NCBI RefSeq assembly: GCF_014652915.1
Contig: NZ_BMZS01000012.1
Coordinates: forward strand, 65,231-128,419
Length of the DNA: 63,189 bases
Source: Thalassobaculum fulvum
Lineage (GTDB): Bacteria; Pseudomonadota; Alphaproteobacteria; Thalassobaculales; Thalassobaculaceae
Direction of reading: 5' to 3'
In this document: piece after piece, positions 42,495 to 50,960 of the stretch
Position numbering within the stretch: position 1 is the first letter of the stretch
Layout of the letters: each line of letters opens with the position of its first letter
Program-made: the position numbers and the translations under genes
Notes under the pieces: generated by a model
What the model was told of the DNA's origin: nothing
The model's input: the letters and a program-made list of their open reading frames with translations, nothing else
Databases searched by the model: none

Positions 42495-43285
42495 ACGCCG
42501 AGCGGATCGGCGAGGTCGCGCAGCTCCTGGCCCGGCCGCGGCTGTCCGGCCCGCCGACGCCGGCGGCCCCGGCGGATCTGGCCGCCGCGACCGTCGCCGA
42601 CGGCTACGCCATCCAGCGCGCCCTGCACGCGGTGCTTGAGGCGGCCGGCCACGGCCGTTGCAGCGGCCACAAGATCGGCTGCACGACGCCGGTGATGCAG
42701 GCCTACCTCGGCATCGACCACCCGTGCGCCGGCGAGGTGTTCGCGGCCACCGTGTTCGAGTCCGGTGCCGAGGTGCCGCTGCAGCGCTTCCACCGGGTCG
42801 GCGTCGAGTGCGAGATCGCGGCCCGCCTGGGGAGCGACCTGCCGGCCCGGGACGGCGGCCACGACCGCGACAGCGTGGCGGCGGCGGTCGAGTCGCTGAT
42901 GGCCGGGATCGAGCTGGTCGACGACCGTTATGTCGACTACACGGCGTTGCCGGCACCGGTGCTGATCGCCGACGACTTCTTCAACGCCGGCGTCGTGCTC
43001 GGCGTACCGGTGACCGACTGGCGCGGTCTCGACCTCGTCGCGATCGAGGGCGTGATGACCATCGACGGCGACGAGGCCGGGCGCGGCACCGGCGCCGACA
43101 TCCTCGGCCATCCGTTCAACGCGCTCGCCTGGCTGGCCGATCACCGGGCGGCGGTCGGCACGCCGCTCAGGGCCGGGGAGTTCGTCATGCTGGGCAGCGT
43201 GGTGAAGACCGTATGGATCGAGCACGCGGCGACCGTCACGGCGCGGTTCGAGGGGCTGGGCGAGGCCTCGGTCAGCTTCGTCTGA
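42491..43285 (+). CDS. 2-keto-4-pentenoate hydratase/FAH-superfamily protein
   Basis: A 264-residue protein of the hydratase branch (MhpD-like): SGHKIGCTTPVMQAYLGIDHPCAGEVF, VECEIAARLGSDLP and VMLGSVVKTVWIEHAATVTARFEGLG. MhpD-type enzymes hydrate 2-hydroxypentadienoate in aromatic meta-cleavage, but no other meta-pathway gene is present; decarboxylase or other keto-acid chemistry is possible. The GTG start overlaps the carbamoylase stop. A MarR gene follows 26 bp downstream. Confidence 0.87.
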   Translation: MNAERIGEVAQLLARPRLSGPPTPAAPADLAAATVADGYAIQRALHAVLEAAGHGRCSGHKIGCTTPVMQAYLGIDHPCAGEVFAATVFESGAEVPLQRFHRVGVECEIAARLGSDLPARDGGHDRDSVAAAVESLMAGIELVDDRYVDYTALPAPVLIADDFFNAGVVLGVPVTDWRGLDLVAIEGVMTIDGDEAGRGTGADILGHPFNALAWLADHRAAVGTPLRAGEFVMLGSVVKTVWIEHAATVTARFEGLGEASVSFV

Positions 43286-43311
43286 CATCGCCGTGCGCTT
43301 GTGAGGACCGG

Positions 43312-43809
43312 GTGAAGGCCGTGACGGGACCGGTGGACGACTATCGGGTCAGCAACCGGATCTTCTTCCGGCTGTTCCAGCTCGGGAACACCCTGCAGAC
43401 CCGGTCCGCCAGCCTGCTCGGGGTGACCGCCGTCCAGTGGGCCGTGCTGGGGGCGCTGTCGGCGGAACGCTCGGTCTCCGGTATCGCGCTCGGCGATCTC
43501 GCCGAATATCTCATGGTCAGCCGCCAGAACCTCGACGGGGTGCTCAAGCGGCTGGAACGGGACGGCTATGTCGAGCGCACGGTCGGCGCGACCGACCGGC
43601 GCGCCCGGATCGTCCGGATCACCCCGAAGGGCCGAGACTTCTGGGACGGGCTCGAACGGCGGATCGGTGAGTTCTACCGCGCGGCGACGGTCGGCCTCGG
43701 CGGCGAAGAGAAGGCTTCGCTGTCGCGGCAGCTCGACCGCCTGCAGTCGAACCTGAAGGCGATGGGCGGAGCCGAGCCCCAGCGTGACGAACCGCCGGCC
43801 GCCGACTGA
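43312..43809 (+). CDS. MarR-family transcriptional regulator
   Basis: A 165-residue MarR protein. The winged HTH is in the middle (LGDLAEYLMVSRQNLDGVLKRLERDGYVERTVGATDRRARIVRITPKG), including the classic DxRxR wing. GTG 43312 with AGGA 5 bp ahead is preferred to GTG 43321. It is last in the carbamoylase-hydratase operon and its stop lies 2 bp from that of the convergent ene-reductase, in whose promoter a MarR-like dyad occurs at 45868-45881. Confidence 0.9.
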   Translation: MKAVTGPVDDYRVSNRIFFRLFQLGNTLQTRSASLLGVTAVQWAVLGALSAERSVSGIALGDLAEYLMVSRQNLDGVLKRLERDGYVERTVGATDRRARIVRITPKGRDFWDGLERRIGEFYRAATVGLGGEEKASLSRQLDRLQSNLKAMGGAEPQRDEPPAAD

Positions 43810-43811
43810 GT

Positions 43812-45809
43812 TCAGAGCCGGTTGCCGAGTCGCGCGCCCTCCTCGATCGCCCGCTGGGCGTCGAGCTCGCCGGCGAGCCGCGCGCCGCCGACCAGGTGCA
43901 CCCGGCAGCCGCGCGCCGTCAGTTCGTCGGCCAGTCCGGCATCGGACAGTTGGCCGGCGCAGACCACGATGGTGTCGGCCGGCAGGACCTCCGGGACGCC
44001 GTCGGTCAGGATGTGCAGCCCGGCGCCGTCGATCTTCTCGTAGGTCACGCCGGCGAGCTGGCGGACGCCGAAGTCGCGAAGCTCCTGGCGCAGGATCCAG
44101 CCGGTGCTCTTGCCGAGCGTGCGGCCGAACGCCCCGGGCGAGCGCTTCAGCATGGTCACCCGGCGGGCCGGAGGTTGGTGCCGGGCTTCGCCGTTGAGGC
44201 CCCAGTGCGCCTCGAAGGCCGCCAGGTCCTCCGGGCCGCCGGACGGCGGGTGGGCGAGGAACAGCGCCACGTCGTGGCCGATGCCGCCACCGCCGATCAC
44301 CAGGACGCGTTCGCCGGCCGCCACGGCGCCGGTCAGGATGTCGGCGTAGCCGACCACCCGGGGGTCGTCGGCACCGGGAATGTCGAGCGCGCGCGGGACG
44401 ACGCCGGTCGACACGACGATCTCGTCGTAACCGGCTTCGGACAGCCCGGCCGCGTCCGCCGGTGCGCCGAACCGGCAGGTCACGCCGGCTTCCCGCAGCT
44501 GGTTCCAGAAACCGTCGATGGCGCGGCCGTAATCCTCCTTGCCCGGCACCACGGCCGCCAGCCGCAGCTGGCCGCCGGGGCGCTCCGCCCGGTCGTAGAG
44601 CGTGACGTCGTGCCCGCGGCGCGCCGCTTCCAGGGCGCAGGCGATGCCGGCCACCCCGGCGCCGACCACCGCGATCCGCTTGCGTGTCGCGGCCGGCTCG
44701 GCGGTGCGCTCGAGTTCCCGAACCGCCCACGGGTTGACCAGGCAGGTGACCGTCCTGTCCAGGAAGTAGTGGTCGAGGCAGGCCTGGTTGCAGGCGATGC
44801 AGACGTTGATGAGGTCGGCGCGCCCCGACGCCGCCTTGGCGACGAAATCCGGGTCGGCGAGGAACGGACGGGCCATCGAGATCATGTCGGCCTGGCCGTC
44901 GCGCAGCACCCGTTCGGCGGTCTCCGGCAGGTTGATGCGGTTGCTGGCGATCACCGGGATCGACACCGCCGCCTTGATCCGCGCGGTGGCCTCGGCGAAG
45001 GCCGCGTGCGGCACCACGCCGGCGATCGTCGGCACCTTGGCTTCGTGCCAGCCGATGCCGGTGTTCAGACAGCCGGCGCCGGCGGCTTCCAGCGCGCCGG
45101 CCAGCCACACCGTCTCGTCGCCGGTCAGGCCGCCCTCGACCAGGTCGAGAGCCGATATCCGGTAGCACAGGATCGGCTCGGCCCCCATCGCCTGCCGCAC
45201 CGCCTTCGTCACCTCGACGGCGAAGCGGGCGCGACGCTCCAGGTCGCCGCCCCACCCGTCGTCGCGCTGGTTGGTCCGCGGCGCCAGGAACTGGCTGATC
45301 AGGTAGCCCTCGGACCCCATGATCTCGACGCCGTCGTAGCCGGCCTCCAGCGCCAGCGCGGCCGAGGCGGCGTAGTCGTCGATGGTCCGGCGGATCTGCT
45401 CCGGCGTGATCTCCGCCGGCTTGTACCTGTTGATCGGCGCCTGGATCGGCGACGGCGCGACGATCGCGTCGTGATAGCCGTAGCGGCCGGTGTGCAGCAG
45501 CTGCAGGACGATCCGGCCACCGTGCTCGTGCACGGCGTCGGTGATGAGCCGGTGGGCCGGGACGGTGTCGGCACTGTCGAGGACGCTCGGGTGCTCCTTG
45601 ACCCGGCCGGCGAGGTTCGGCGAGAACCCGCCGGTGACGATCAGCGCCGCGCCGCCTCTGGCCCGGTCGCCATAGAACCGGGCCAGCTCGCCGAACCGGC
45701 CCGGCTCGCCCTCCAGGCCGGTGTGCATCGAGCCCATGACGATGCGGTTGCGCAGGACGTGCCCGTCGACCCGGATCGGGCTCGCGATCGTTGGATACGG
45801 CGACGCCAT
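43812..45809 (-). CDS. Fe-S flavoenzyme, 2,4-dienoyl-CoA reductase/old yellow enzyme type
   Basis: A 665-residue protein with an N-terminal FMN TIM barrel (about 1-330), a four-Cys 4Fe-4S site (C337, C340, C344, C356) and a C-terminal FAD/NAD module beginning IAVVGAGVAGIACALEAARRGHDV. This is the architecture of FadH and trimethylamine/N-methylproline demethylase-type enzymes; reduction of an activated C=C or N-demethylation are both open. ATG 45809 is 9 bp after GGAGGA; an ATG at 45818 is too close to it. Probably under MarR control. Confidence 0.9.
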   Translation of the reverse strand: MASPYPTIASPIRVDGHVLRNRIVMGSMHTGLEGEPGRFGELARFYGDRARGGAALIVTGGFSPNLAGRVKEHPSVLDSADTVPAHRLITDAVHEHGGRIVLQLLHTGRYGYHDAIVAPSPIQAPINRYKPAEITPEQIRRTIDDYAASAALALEAGYDGVEIMGSEGYLISQFLAPRTNQRDDGWGGDLERRARFAVEVTKAVRQAMGAEPILCYRISALDLVEGGLTGDETVWLAGALEAAGAGCLNTGIGWHEAKVPTIAGVVPHAAFAEATARIKAAVSIPVIASNRINLPETAERVLRDGQADMISMARPFLADPDFVAKAASGRADLINVCIACNQACLDHYFLDRTVTCLVNPWAVRELERTAEPAATRKRIAVVGAGVAGIACALEAARRGHDVTLYDRAERPGGQLRLAAVVPGKEDYGRAIDGFWNQLREAGVTCRFGAPADAAGLSEAGYDEIVVSTGVVPRALDIPGADDPRVVGYADILTGAVAAGERVLVIGGGGIGHDVALFLAHPPSGGPEDLAAFEAHWGLNGEARHQPPARRVTMLKRSPGAFGRTLGKSTGWILRQELRDFGVRQLAGVTYEKIDGAGLHILTDGVPEVLPADTIVVCAGQLSDAGLADELTARGCRVHLVGGARLAGELDAQRAIEEGARLGNRL

Positions 45810-45867
45810 CGGCCGCATTCCTCCAAGCTTCTGGTGCCGGCGACGGTAGCGGGTCGCAGCATATTGC

Positions 45868-45881
45868 GTCAATATGTTGAC
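45868..45881. promoter_or_regulatory. Candidate MarR operator (GTCAA-TATG-TTGAC)
   Basis: A perfect 5+4+5 inverted repeat inside a wider imperfect dyad (ATATT...AAATAT, about 45861-45890), 58 bp upstream of the ene-reductase and 84 bp before the SIS gene. Size and A/T-rich flanks suit a MarR dimer; the MarR gene lies at the far end of the ene-reductase gene. Confidence 0.55.
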
Positions 45882-45965
45882 ATAAATATCCGACGCGACC
45901 GTTCGGCACTTGCCTCCTTCCGGCGTTCCGCCTAAAGCCGAGCGGCAATCCGTCGGAGCCGTATC

Positions 45966-46562
45966 ATGGACATTGCCGCCCGCATCCGGGAGATCCTGAA
46001 CGCCGAGGCCGAGGCCATCCGCTCGATCCGGGTGGACGATGCCTTCGAGCGGGCGGTCGCCGCCATGGAGGGCTGCCCGGGCAAGATCATCACGGTCGGC
46101 ATGGGCAAGGCCGGCTTCGTCGCCCGCCGGTTCGCCGCGACCCTGGCCTCGACCGCCACCCCGGCGTTCTACATCCACCCGAGCGAGGCGGCGCACGGCG
46201 ACCTCGGCCACATCGACACCGGCGACTGCCTGATCGCGTTCTCGACCTCGGGCAAGACCCGCGAGGTGCTGGAGTGCATCGAGATGGCCCGGCACCTGAA
46301 CCGGGAGGGCGCGGTGATCGGCATCACCTCGCACCCGGATTCGGGCCTGCGCGATCTCGCCGACATCGTGCTCGACATGGGGGTGATCGAGGAGCCGTGC
46401 CCGCTGGGCCTGACCCCGACCGCCAGCATCGCCGCCATGAGCGCGATTGCCGACGCCCTGACGCTGACCCTGATGGAGCGCAAGGGCGTGACCCGAGAGG
46501 ACTACGGCGTCCGCCACCACGGCGGGTATCTCGGGCGCAAGGCGCGGCTGGATAACGTGTGA
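45966..46562 (+). CDS. SIS-domain sugar-phosphate isomerase-like protein
   Basis: A 198-residue SIS protein resembling the N-terminal half of arabinose-5-phosphate isomerase (KdsD/GutQ): IITVGMGKAGFVARRFAATLASTATPAFYIHPSEAAHGDLG, then AFSTSGKTREVLECIEMA and PLGLTPTASIAAMSAIADAL. The two C-terminal CBS domains of KdsD are absent, and the protein ends in RHHGGYLGRKAR. It may isomerise a sugar phosphate outside lipopolysaccharide synthesis. A 111-bp gap without a seen feature separates it from the next gene. Confidence 0.87.
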   Translation: MDIAARIREILNAEAEAIRSIRVDDAFERAVAAMEGCPGKIITVGMGKAGFVARRFAATLASTATPAFYIHPSEAAHGDLGHIDTGDCLIAFSTSGKTREVLECIEMARHLNREGAVIGITSHPDSGLRDLADIVLDMGVIEEPCPLGLTPTASIAAMSAIADALTLTLMERKGVTREDYGVRHHGGYLGRKARLDNV

Positions 46563-46673
46563 GTCTCGACTTCCGAGAGCGTCGTTCAATCCCTGTCGCC
46601 CTGAGGTGCCCCGCGTAAGCTGGGCCGCGAAGGGCCGGTTGACGCTGCGCTACCGCTACCTAACCTCTCCGCC

Positions 46674-47702
46674 ATGATAGCCCCCCATCCCGAGACCTGG
46701 GTCGAGGTGCGCCCGCAGGGGCTGTACGTCGTGCCCGGCGGCTTCTACGTCGATCCGCTGCGCGCCGTGGACCGGGCGGTGATCACTCACGGCCATTCCG
46801 ACCATGCCCGGCCGGGCCATCGGGCGGTGCTGGCGACCGCCGAGACCCTGGCGATCATGGACCACCGGATCGGCGCGCAGCCGGGCCAGGCCAAGCAGCC
46901 GCTGGCCTATGGCGAGGTGGTGCGGCTCGGCGAGGTCGAGGTGTCCCTGCACCCGGCCGGCCACGTGCTCGGCAGCGCCCAGGTGCTGATCGAGTACCGC
47001 GGCAGTCGGATCGTGGTCTCTGGCGACTACAAGCGCCGGGCCGACCCGACCTGCGCGCCGTTCGTGCCGGTGCGGTGCGACGTGTTCGTGACCGAGGCGA
47101 CCTTCGGCCTGCCGGTGTTCCGCCACCCCGACGACCGCGCCGAGATCGCCCGGCTGCTGGACAGCGTGCGGCTGTTCCCGGAGCGCTGCCACGTGGTCGG
47201 GGTGTACTCGCTCGGCAAGGCCCAGCGGGTCATCGGGCTATTGCGCGAGGCCGGCTGGGACCGGCCGATCTACGCCCACGGCGCGCTGCTGCCGATGTGC
47301 GCGCTGTACGAGGCGCACGGGGTGAGCCTCGGCGACCTGCGGCCGGCGACCGCGGGCGCCAAGGGCGTGCCGAAGGACGAGTTCAAGGGCGGCATCGTGC
47401 TGGCGCCGCCGTCGGCGATCATCGACCGCTGGGCGCGCCGGCTGCCGGACCCGGTGGTGTGCATGGCGTCGGGCTGGATGCGGGTGCGCCAGCGCGCGCG
47501 CCAGGGCGGGGTCGAACTGCCGCTGGTGATCTCCGACCACGCCGACTGGGACGAGCTGCTGCAGACCTTCGACGATGTCGGCGCGCCGGAGGTCTGGATC
47601 ACCCACGGCCGCGAGGAAGCGCTGATGCACGCCGCCAACGCCCGCGGCTACCGGGCGCGGGCGCTCGCCCTGGTCGGCTACGAGGACGAGGGCGGGTCGT
47701 GA
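46674..47702 (+). CDS. Ligase-associated DNA exonuclease (metallo-beta-lactamase fold)
   Basis: A 342-residue nuclease of the metallo-beta-lactamase/beta-CASP type usually encoded beside an ATP-dependent DNA ligase. The zinc motif H-G-H-S-D-H is at residues 39-44, followed by LHPAGHVLGSAQVLIE, VSGDYKR and a C-terminal ISDHADWDELL. It is thought to process DNA ends for repair. Its stop overlaps the GTG start of the ligase. Confidence 0.93.
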   Translation: MIAPHPETWVEVRPQGLYVVPGGFYVDPLRAVDRAVITHGHSDHARPGHRAVLATAETLAIMDHRIGAQPGQAKQPLAYGEVVRLGEVEVSLHPAGHVLGSAQVLIEYRGSRIVVSGDYKRRADPTCAPFVPVRCDVFVTEATFGLPVFRHPDDRAEIARLLDSVRLFPERCHVVGVYSLGKAQRVIGLLREAGWDRPIYAHGALLPMCALYEAHGVSLGDLRPATAGAKGVPKDEFKGGIVLAPPSAIIDRWARRLPDPVVCMASGWMRVRQRARQGGVELPLVISDHADWDELLQTFDDVGAPEVWITHGREEALMHAANARGYRARALALVGYEDEGGS

Positions 47703-49282
47703 CGCCGTTCGCGCAGCTGCTGGACCGGTTGATCTACACGCCCTCGCGCAACACCAAGCTGGCGCTGATCGTCGACTACTTCCGGCACGCCCCGGACCCC
47801 GATCGGGGCTGGGCGCTGGCGGCGCTGACCGGCGCGCTGAGCTTCCCCGGCGTCAAGGCCGGGGCGATCCGCGAGCTGGCGATGCGGCGGGTCGACCCGG
47901 TGCTGTTCGGCTGGTCCTACGACTACGTCGGCGACCTCGCCGAGACCACGGCGCTGATCTGGCCGGAGCGGCGCTCGAACCGGGCCTGGCCGACGCTCAG
48001 CGAGGTGGTGGAGCGGCTGCGTACCACCGCCCGCTCGGACGCCCCGGACGTCATCGAGGAATGGCTGGATCCGCTCGACGCCACCGGCCGCTGGGCGCTG
48101 CTGAAGCTGATCACCGGGGGCTTGAGGGTCGGGGTTTCGGCCCGGCTCGCCAAGGTGGCGCTGGCGGAGTACGGCGGAGTCGACCCGACCGAGATCGAGG
48201 AGGTCTGGCACGGGCTGGAGCCGCCCTATGGCGAGCTGTTCGCCTGGCTGGACCGCCGGACCCCGCGGCCGGACCTGGAGGACAAGCCGGTGTTCCGGCC
48301 GCCTATGCTGGCGCACCCGCTGGAGGACGACGAGGTCGAGGGCCTGGACTTCTCGGCCTTCCTCGCCGAGTGGAAATGGGACGGCATCCGCGTGCAGATC
48401 GTCGCGCGCGGCGGCGAGAAGCGGCTGTACTCGCGTACCGGCGACGACATCGGCGCGGCGTTCCCGGACGTGCTCGATCACGTCACCTTCGAGGCGGTGC
48501 TGGACGGCGAGCTGCTGGTGGTGGCGGGCGGCGAGGTGCGGCCGTTCAACGAGCTGCAGCAGCGCCTGAACCGCAAGACCGTGACCGGTGCGATGCTGCG
48601 CAAGTACCCGGCCTTCGTGCGGCTGTACGACATCCTGTTCGAGGGGGCGGAGGACCTGCGCGATCTGCCGCTGGTCGAGCGCCGGGCCCGGCTGGAGGCG
48701 TTCCACGCGCGCACGGCGCCGCAGCGCATGGACCTGTCGGCGATCGTCGAGTTCGCCGGCCGCGACGAGCTGGAGGCGCTGCGGGCTGGCGCCCGCGACA
48801 CCGCGACCGAGGGGCTGATGCTGAAGCGCCGGGACGCGCCCTACGTCGCGGGCCGGCCCAAGGGCCTCTGGTACAAGTGGAAAAGAGGACCGCTCACCGT
48901 TGATGCCGTTCTCATGTACGCCCAGCGCGGCCACGGCAAGCGCAGCTCGTTCTACTCCGACTACACCTTCGGCGCCTGGCGCGAGCATCCGGAGACCGGC
49001 GCGCCCGAGCTGGTGCCGGTCGGCAAGGCGTATTTCGGCTTCACCGACGACGAGCTGAAGCTGCTCGACAAGTGGGTGCGCGACCACACCGTCAACCGCT
49101 TCGGCCCGGTGCGCGAGGTGACCCACGGGCTGGTGTTCGAGGTGGCGTTCGATAGCATCCACCGCTCGCCGCGCCATAAGTCCGGCGTCGCCATGCGGTT
49201 CCCGCGCATTTCCCGGATCCGCTGGGACAAGCCGGCGGCCGAAGCCGACCGGCTGGAGACCCTGGAGAAGCTGATCGGGTAG
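47699..49282 (+). CDS. ATP-dependent DNA ligase
   Basis: A 527-residue ligase with an N-terminal DNA-binding domain (1-200), adenylation domain with nucleophile Lys226 in E-W-K-W-D-G (motif I), and an OB-fold C-domain (LWYKWKRGPLTVDAVLMYAQRG includes motifs IV-V). Domain order matches the bacterial Lig B/C-type enzymes linked to a nuclease and often an Lhr-like helicase and a phosphoesterase; the latter two are absent here. GTG 47699 overlaps the exonuclease stop. Repeat copy C follows 28 bp after the stop. Confidence 0.94.
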   Translation: MTPFAQLLDRLIYTPSRNTKLALIVDYFRHAPDPDRGWALAALTGALSFPGVKAGAIRELAMRRVDPVLFGWSYDYVGDLAETTALIWPERRSNRAWPTLSEVVERLRTTARSDAPDVIEEWLDPLDATGRWALLKLITGGLRVGVSARLAKVALAEYGGVDPTEIEEVWHGLEPPYGELFAWLDRRTPRPDLEDKPVFRPPMLAHPLEDDEVEGLDFSAFLAEWKWDGIRVQIVARGGEKRLYSRTGDDIGAAFPDVLDHVTFEAVLDGELLVVAGGEVRPFNELQQRLNRKTVTGAMLRKYPAFVRLYDILFEGAEDLRDLPLVERRARLEAFHARTAPQRMDLSAIVEFAGRDELEALRAGARDTATEGLMLKRRDAPYVAGRPKGLWYKWKRGPLTVDAVLMYAQRGHGKRSSFYSDYTFGAWREHPETGAPELVPVGKAYFGFTDDELKLLDKWVRDHTVNRFGPVREVTHGLVFEVAFDSIHRSPRHKSGVAMRFPRISRIRWDKPAAEADRLETLEKLIG

Positions 49283-49310
49283 GGCCTTGTGCTCCCGCGC
49301 ACGTCACTTC

Positions 49311-49429
49311 GTGGGTCCCGGAGCCGGCCGCTTGCGCGGCCCCTCCGGGATGACGAAGGGTGGATGTTGTCTGCTCCTAATTTTCGTCATTCCGGAGAGC
49401 GCGCATCAGCGCGCGGCTCCGGAACCCAC
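49311..49429. repeat. Palindromic repeat, copy C
   Basis: GTGGGTCCCGGAGCCG (49311-49326) and CGGCTCCGGAACCCAC (49414-49429) match as an inverted repeat at 15 of 16 positions; inside, CTCCGGGATGACGAA faces TTCGTCATTCCGGAG. It lies between the convergent ligase and MFS genes, and its right end codes for the last residues of the MFS protein. Confidence 0.75.
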
Positions 49430-50851
49430 CCGCCGCTCCGTCGTCCCACCGCCATACGCGTTCCGCACCGCGCCCGCGAACGCCAGGGCGATCGCCGGCA
49501 GCAGGGCGTAGTAGACCAGCCGGGCCGCCTCGGCGACCACCTCCGGCGGCGGGGTGTCGGCCAGCCCGGCACGGTCGGCGACGATGCCGGCGGTGGCCGA
49601 GCCGAAGGCGATGCCGAGCGCCTGCGTGGTCGGGATCACGCTGGTCACCCGGTCGCGGTCGGCCTCGCCGGCGTCGTCGAAGATCCGCTTGGCCACGTGG
49701 CTCCAGGCCATGCCGATGCCGGCGCCGATCAGCGTGATGGCGGCGACCGCGGCCGGTAGCGGGCCGTCCGCAACGAACAGGGCACAGCCGAGCATGCCGG
49801 CGCCGCTGACCGCCGGTCCGGCGGCCGTCGAGAGCCTCGCGCGCAGCCCTACGAAACCGGCGACCACCAGGGCCGCGGCCGTCCAGGAGATCGACTGCGC
49901 GGTCACCACGTAGCCGGTGGCGAGCGGCGGCACGCCATGCAGGGTGGTCAGGAAGTAGGGGCCGTAGATAACCGTGACCGACGTGCTGAAGGCGATGAAG
50001 AACACGAAGGTAACACCGCCGCCGAGCACGGTGTTCGGTCGGAACATGCCGTGCGGGAACAGCCGGTCGGTGGCCCGCCGTTCCCAGGCCATGGCGACCA
50101 GCAGCAGGGCGACCGCGATGGCGATCGTCAAAGCCGTCAGCCCTTCGCCCTGCCGGCCGGCGGATCCGACCGCCAGCGCCGCGCCGCCGATCAGGGCCAG
50201 CCGCAGGGTGGGGGCGACCGAGCCGCCGGTGCGGCCGCCTCGGCTGGCCGGAACCGTCCGCAGCACGGCGACGTAGAGCAGGCCGCACAACGGCAGCATG
50301 GCGAAGAATCCCCAGCGCCACTCGCCGAGGGCGGCGAACACCCCGCCGAGCAGCGGGCCGGCGAAGGCGGCGATACCCCAGACCCCGGAGATCACCGCGA
50401 ACATCCGCGACCAGCTGGACTTTGGAAACAGGTCGCGGATCAGGCCGTGCGCACCGGCCATCAGCAACCCGGAACCCAGCCCCTGGACGGCGCGGCCGAC
50501 AAGCACGACGGTCATGCTTGGCGACAGCGCGGCCACGGCCGATCCGAGGGCGAAGGCGCACACCGCCGTCAGAACGGCGCGGCGGACCCCGAAGCGTGCC
50601 CGGATCTGCCCGGCCGCCGCCGAACTGATGATCGAGGCAACGACGTACAGGGTGGTCGCCCAGTGCAGCCGCTCGAGTTCGCCGAGGTCTGCGACGATCG
50701 ACGGCGCAAGGCTGGCGAACACGAACAGGTTGACGGCATACAGCGAGATGCTGAAGCAGAGCGTGACGGTCGGCAGCAGATACTCGGGCCCCAGCAGTTG
50801 CCCCCAGCTGAGGGGGATGTCGTCCGCGTCGCTCGCCTCGGCGCCGGCCAT
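49406..50851 (-). CDS. MFS transporter, drug-efflux (DHA2-like) type
   Basis: A 481-residue integral membrane protein with about 14 hydrophobic helices. It starts with an acidic tail, then VTLCFSISLYAVNLFVFASLAPSI; motif A-like RARFGVRRAVL and motif C-like SGVWGIAAFAGPLLGG point to drug:proton antiporters. The C-terminal TERRVGSGAAR is encoded by repeat copy C. The ATG at 50851 is chosen because the frame upstream runs across the promoter and the divergent regulator. A cysteine-bearing regulator is divergent from it. Confidence 0.85.
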   Translation of the reverse strand: MAGAEASDADDIPLSWGQLLGPEYLLPTVTLCFSISLYAVNLFVFASLAPSIVADLGELERLHWATTLYVVASIISSAAAGQIRARFGVRRAVLTAVCAFALGSAVAALSPSMTVVLVGRAVQGLGSGLLMAGAHGLIRDLFPKSSWSRMFAVISGVWGIAAFAGPLLGGVFAALGEWRWGFFAMLPLCGLLYVAVLRTVPASRGGRTGGSVAPTLRLALIGGAALAVGSAGRQGEGLTALTIAIAVALLLVAMAWERRATDRLFPHGMFRPNTVLGGGVTFVFFIAFSTSVTVIYGPYFLTTLHGVPPLATGYVVTAQSISWTAAALVVAGFVGLRARLSTAAGPAVSGAGMLGCALFVADGPLPAAVAAITLIGAGIGMAWSHVAKRIFDDAGEADRDRVTSVIPTTQALGIAFGSATAGIVADRAGLADTPPPEVVAEAARLVYYALLPAIALAFAGAVRNAYGGGTTERRVGSGAAR

Positions 50852-50922
50852 GTCGGCGGTCCTCCCGGAGTGTTCAGGTCGGTTGTCGTTTCCGGCATCG
50901 TGATCGCGACGCTCTGGTTCGA

Positions 50923-50936
50923 CAAGATATTTCTTG
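50923..50936. promoter_or_regulatory. Candidate operator (CAAGA-TATT-TCTTG)
   Basis: A perfect 5+4+5 inverted repeat in the 109-bp gap between the MFS gene and the divergent regulator, 25-72 bp from either start. It probably binds that regulator, repressing both directions. Confidence 0.55.
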
Positions 50937-50960
50937 GTATAAGGGGGTGCCGACCCGGAG

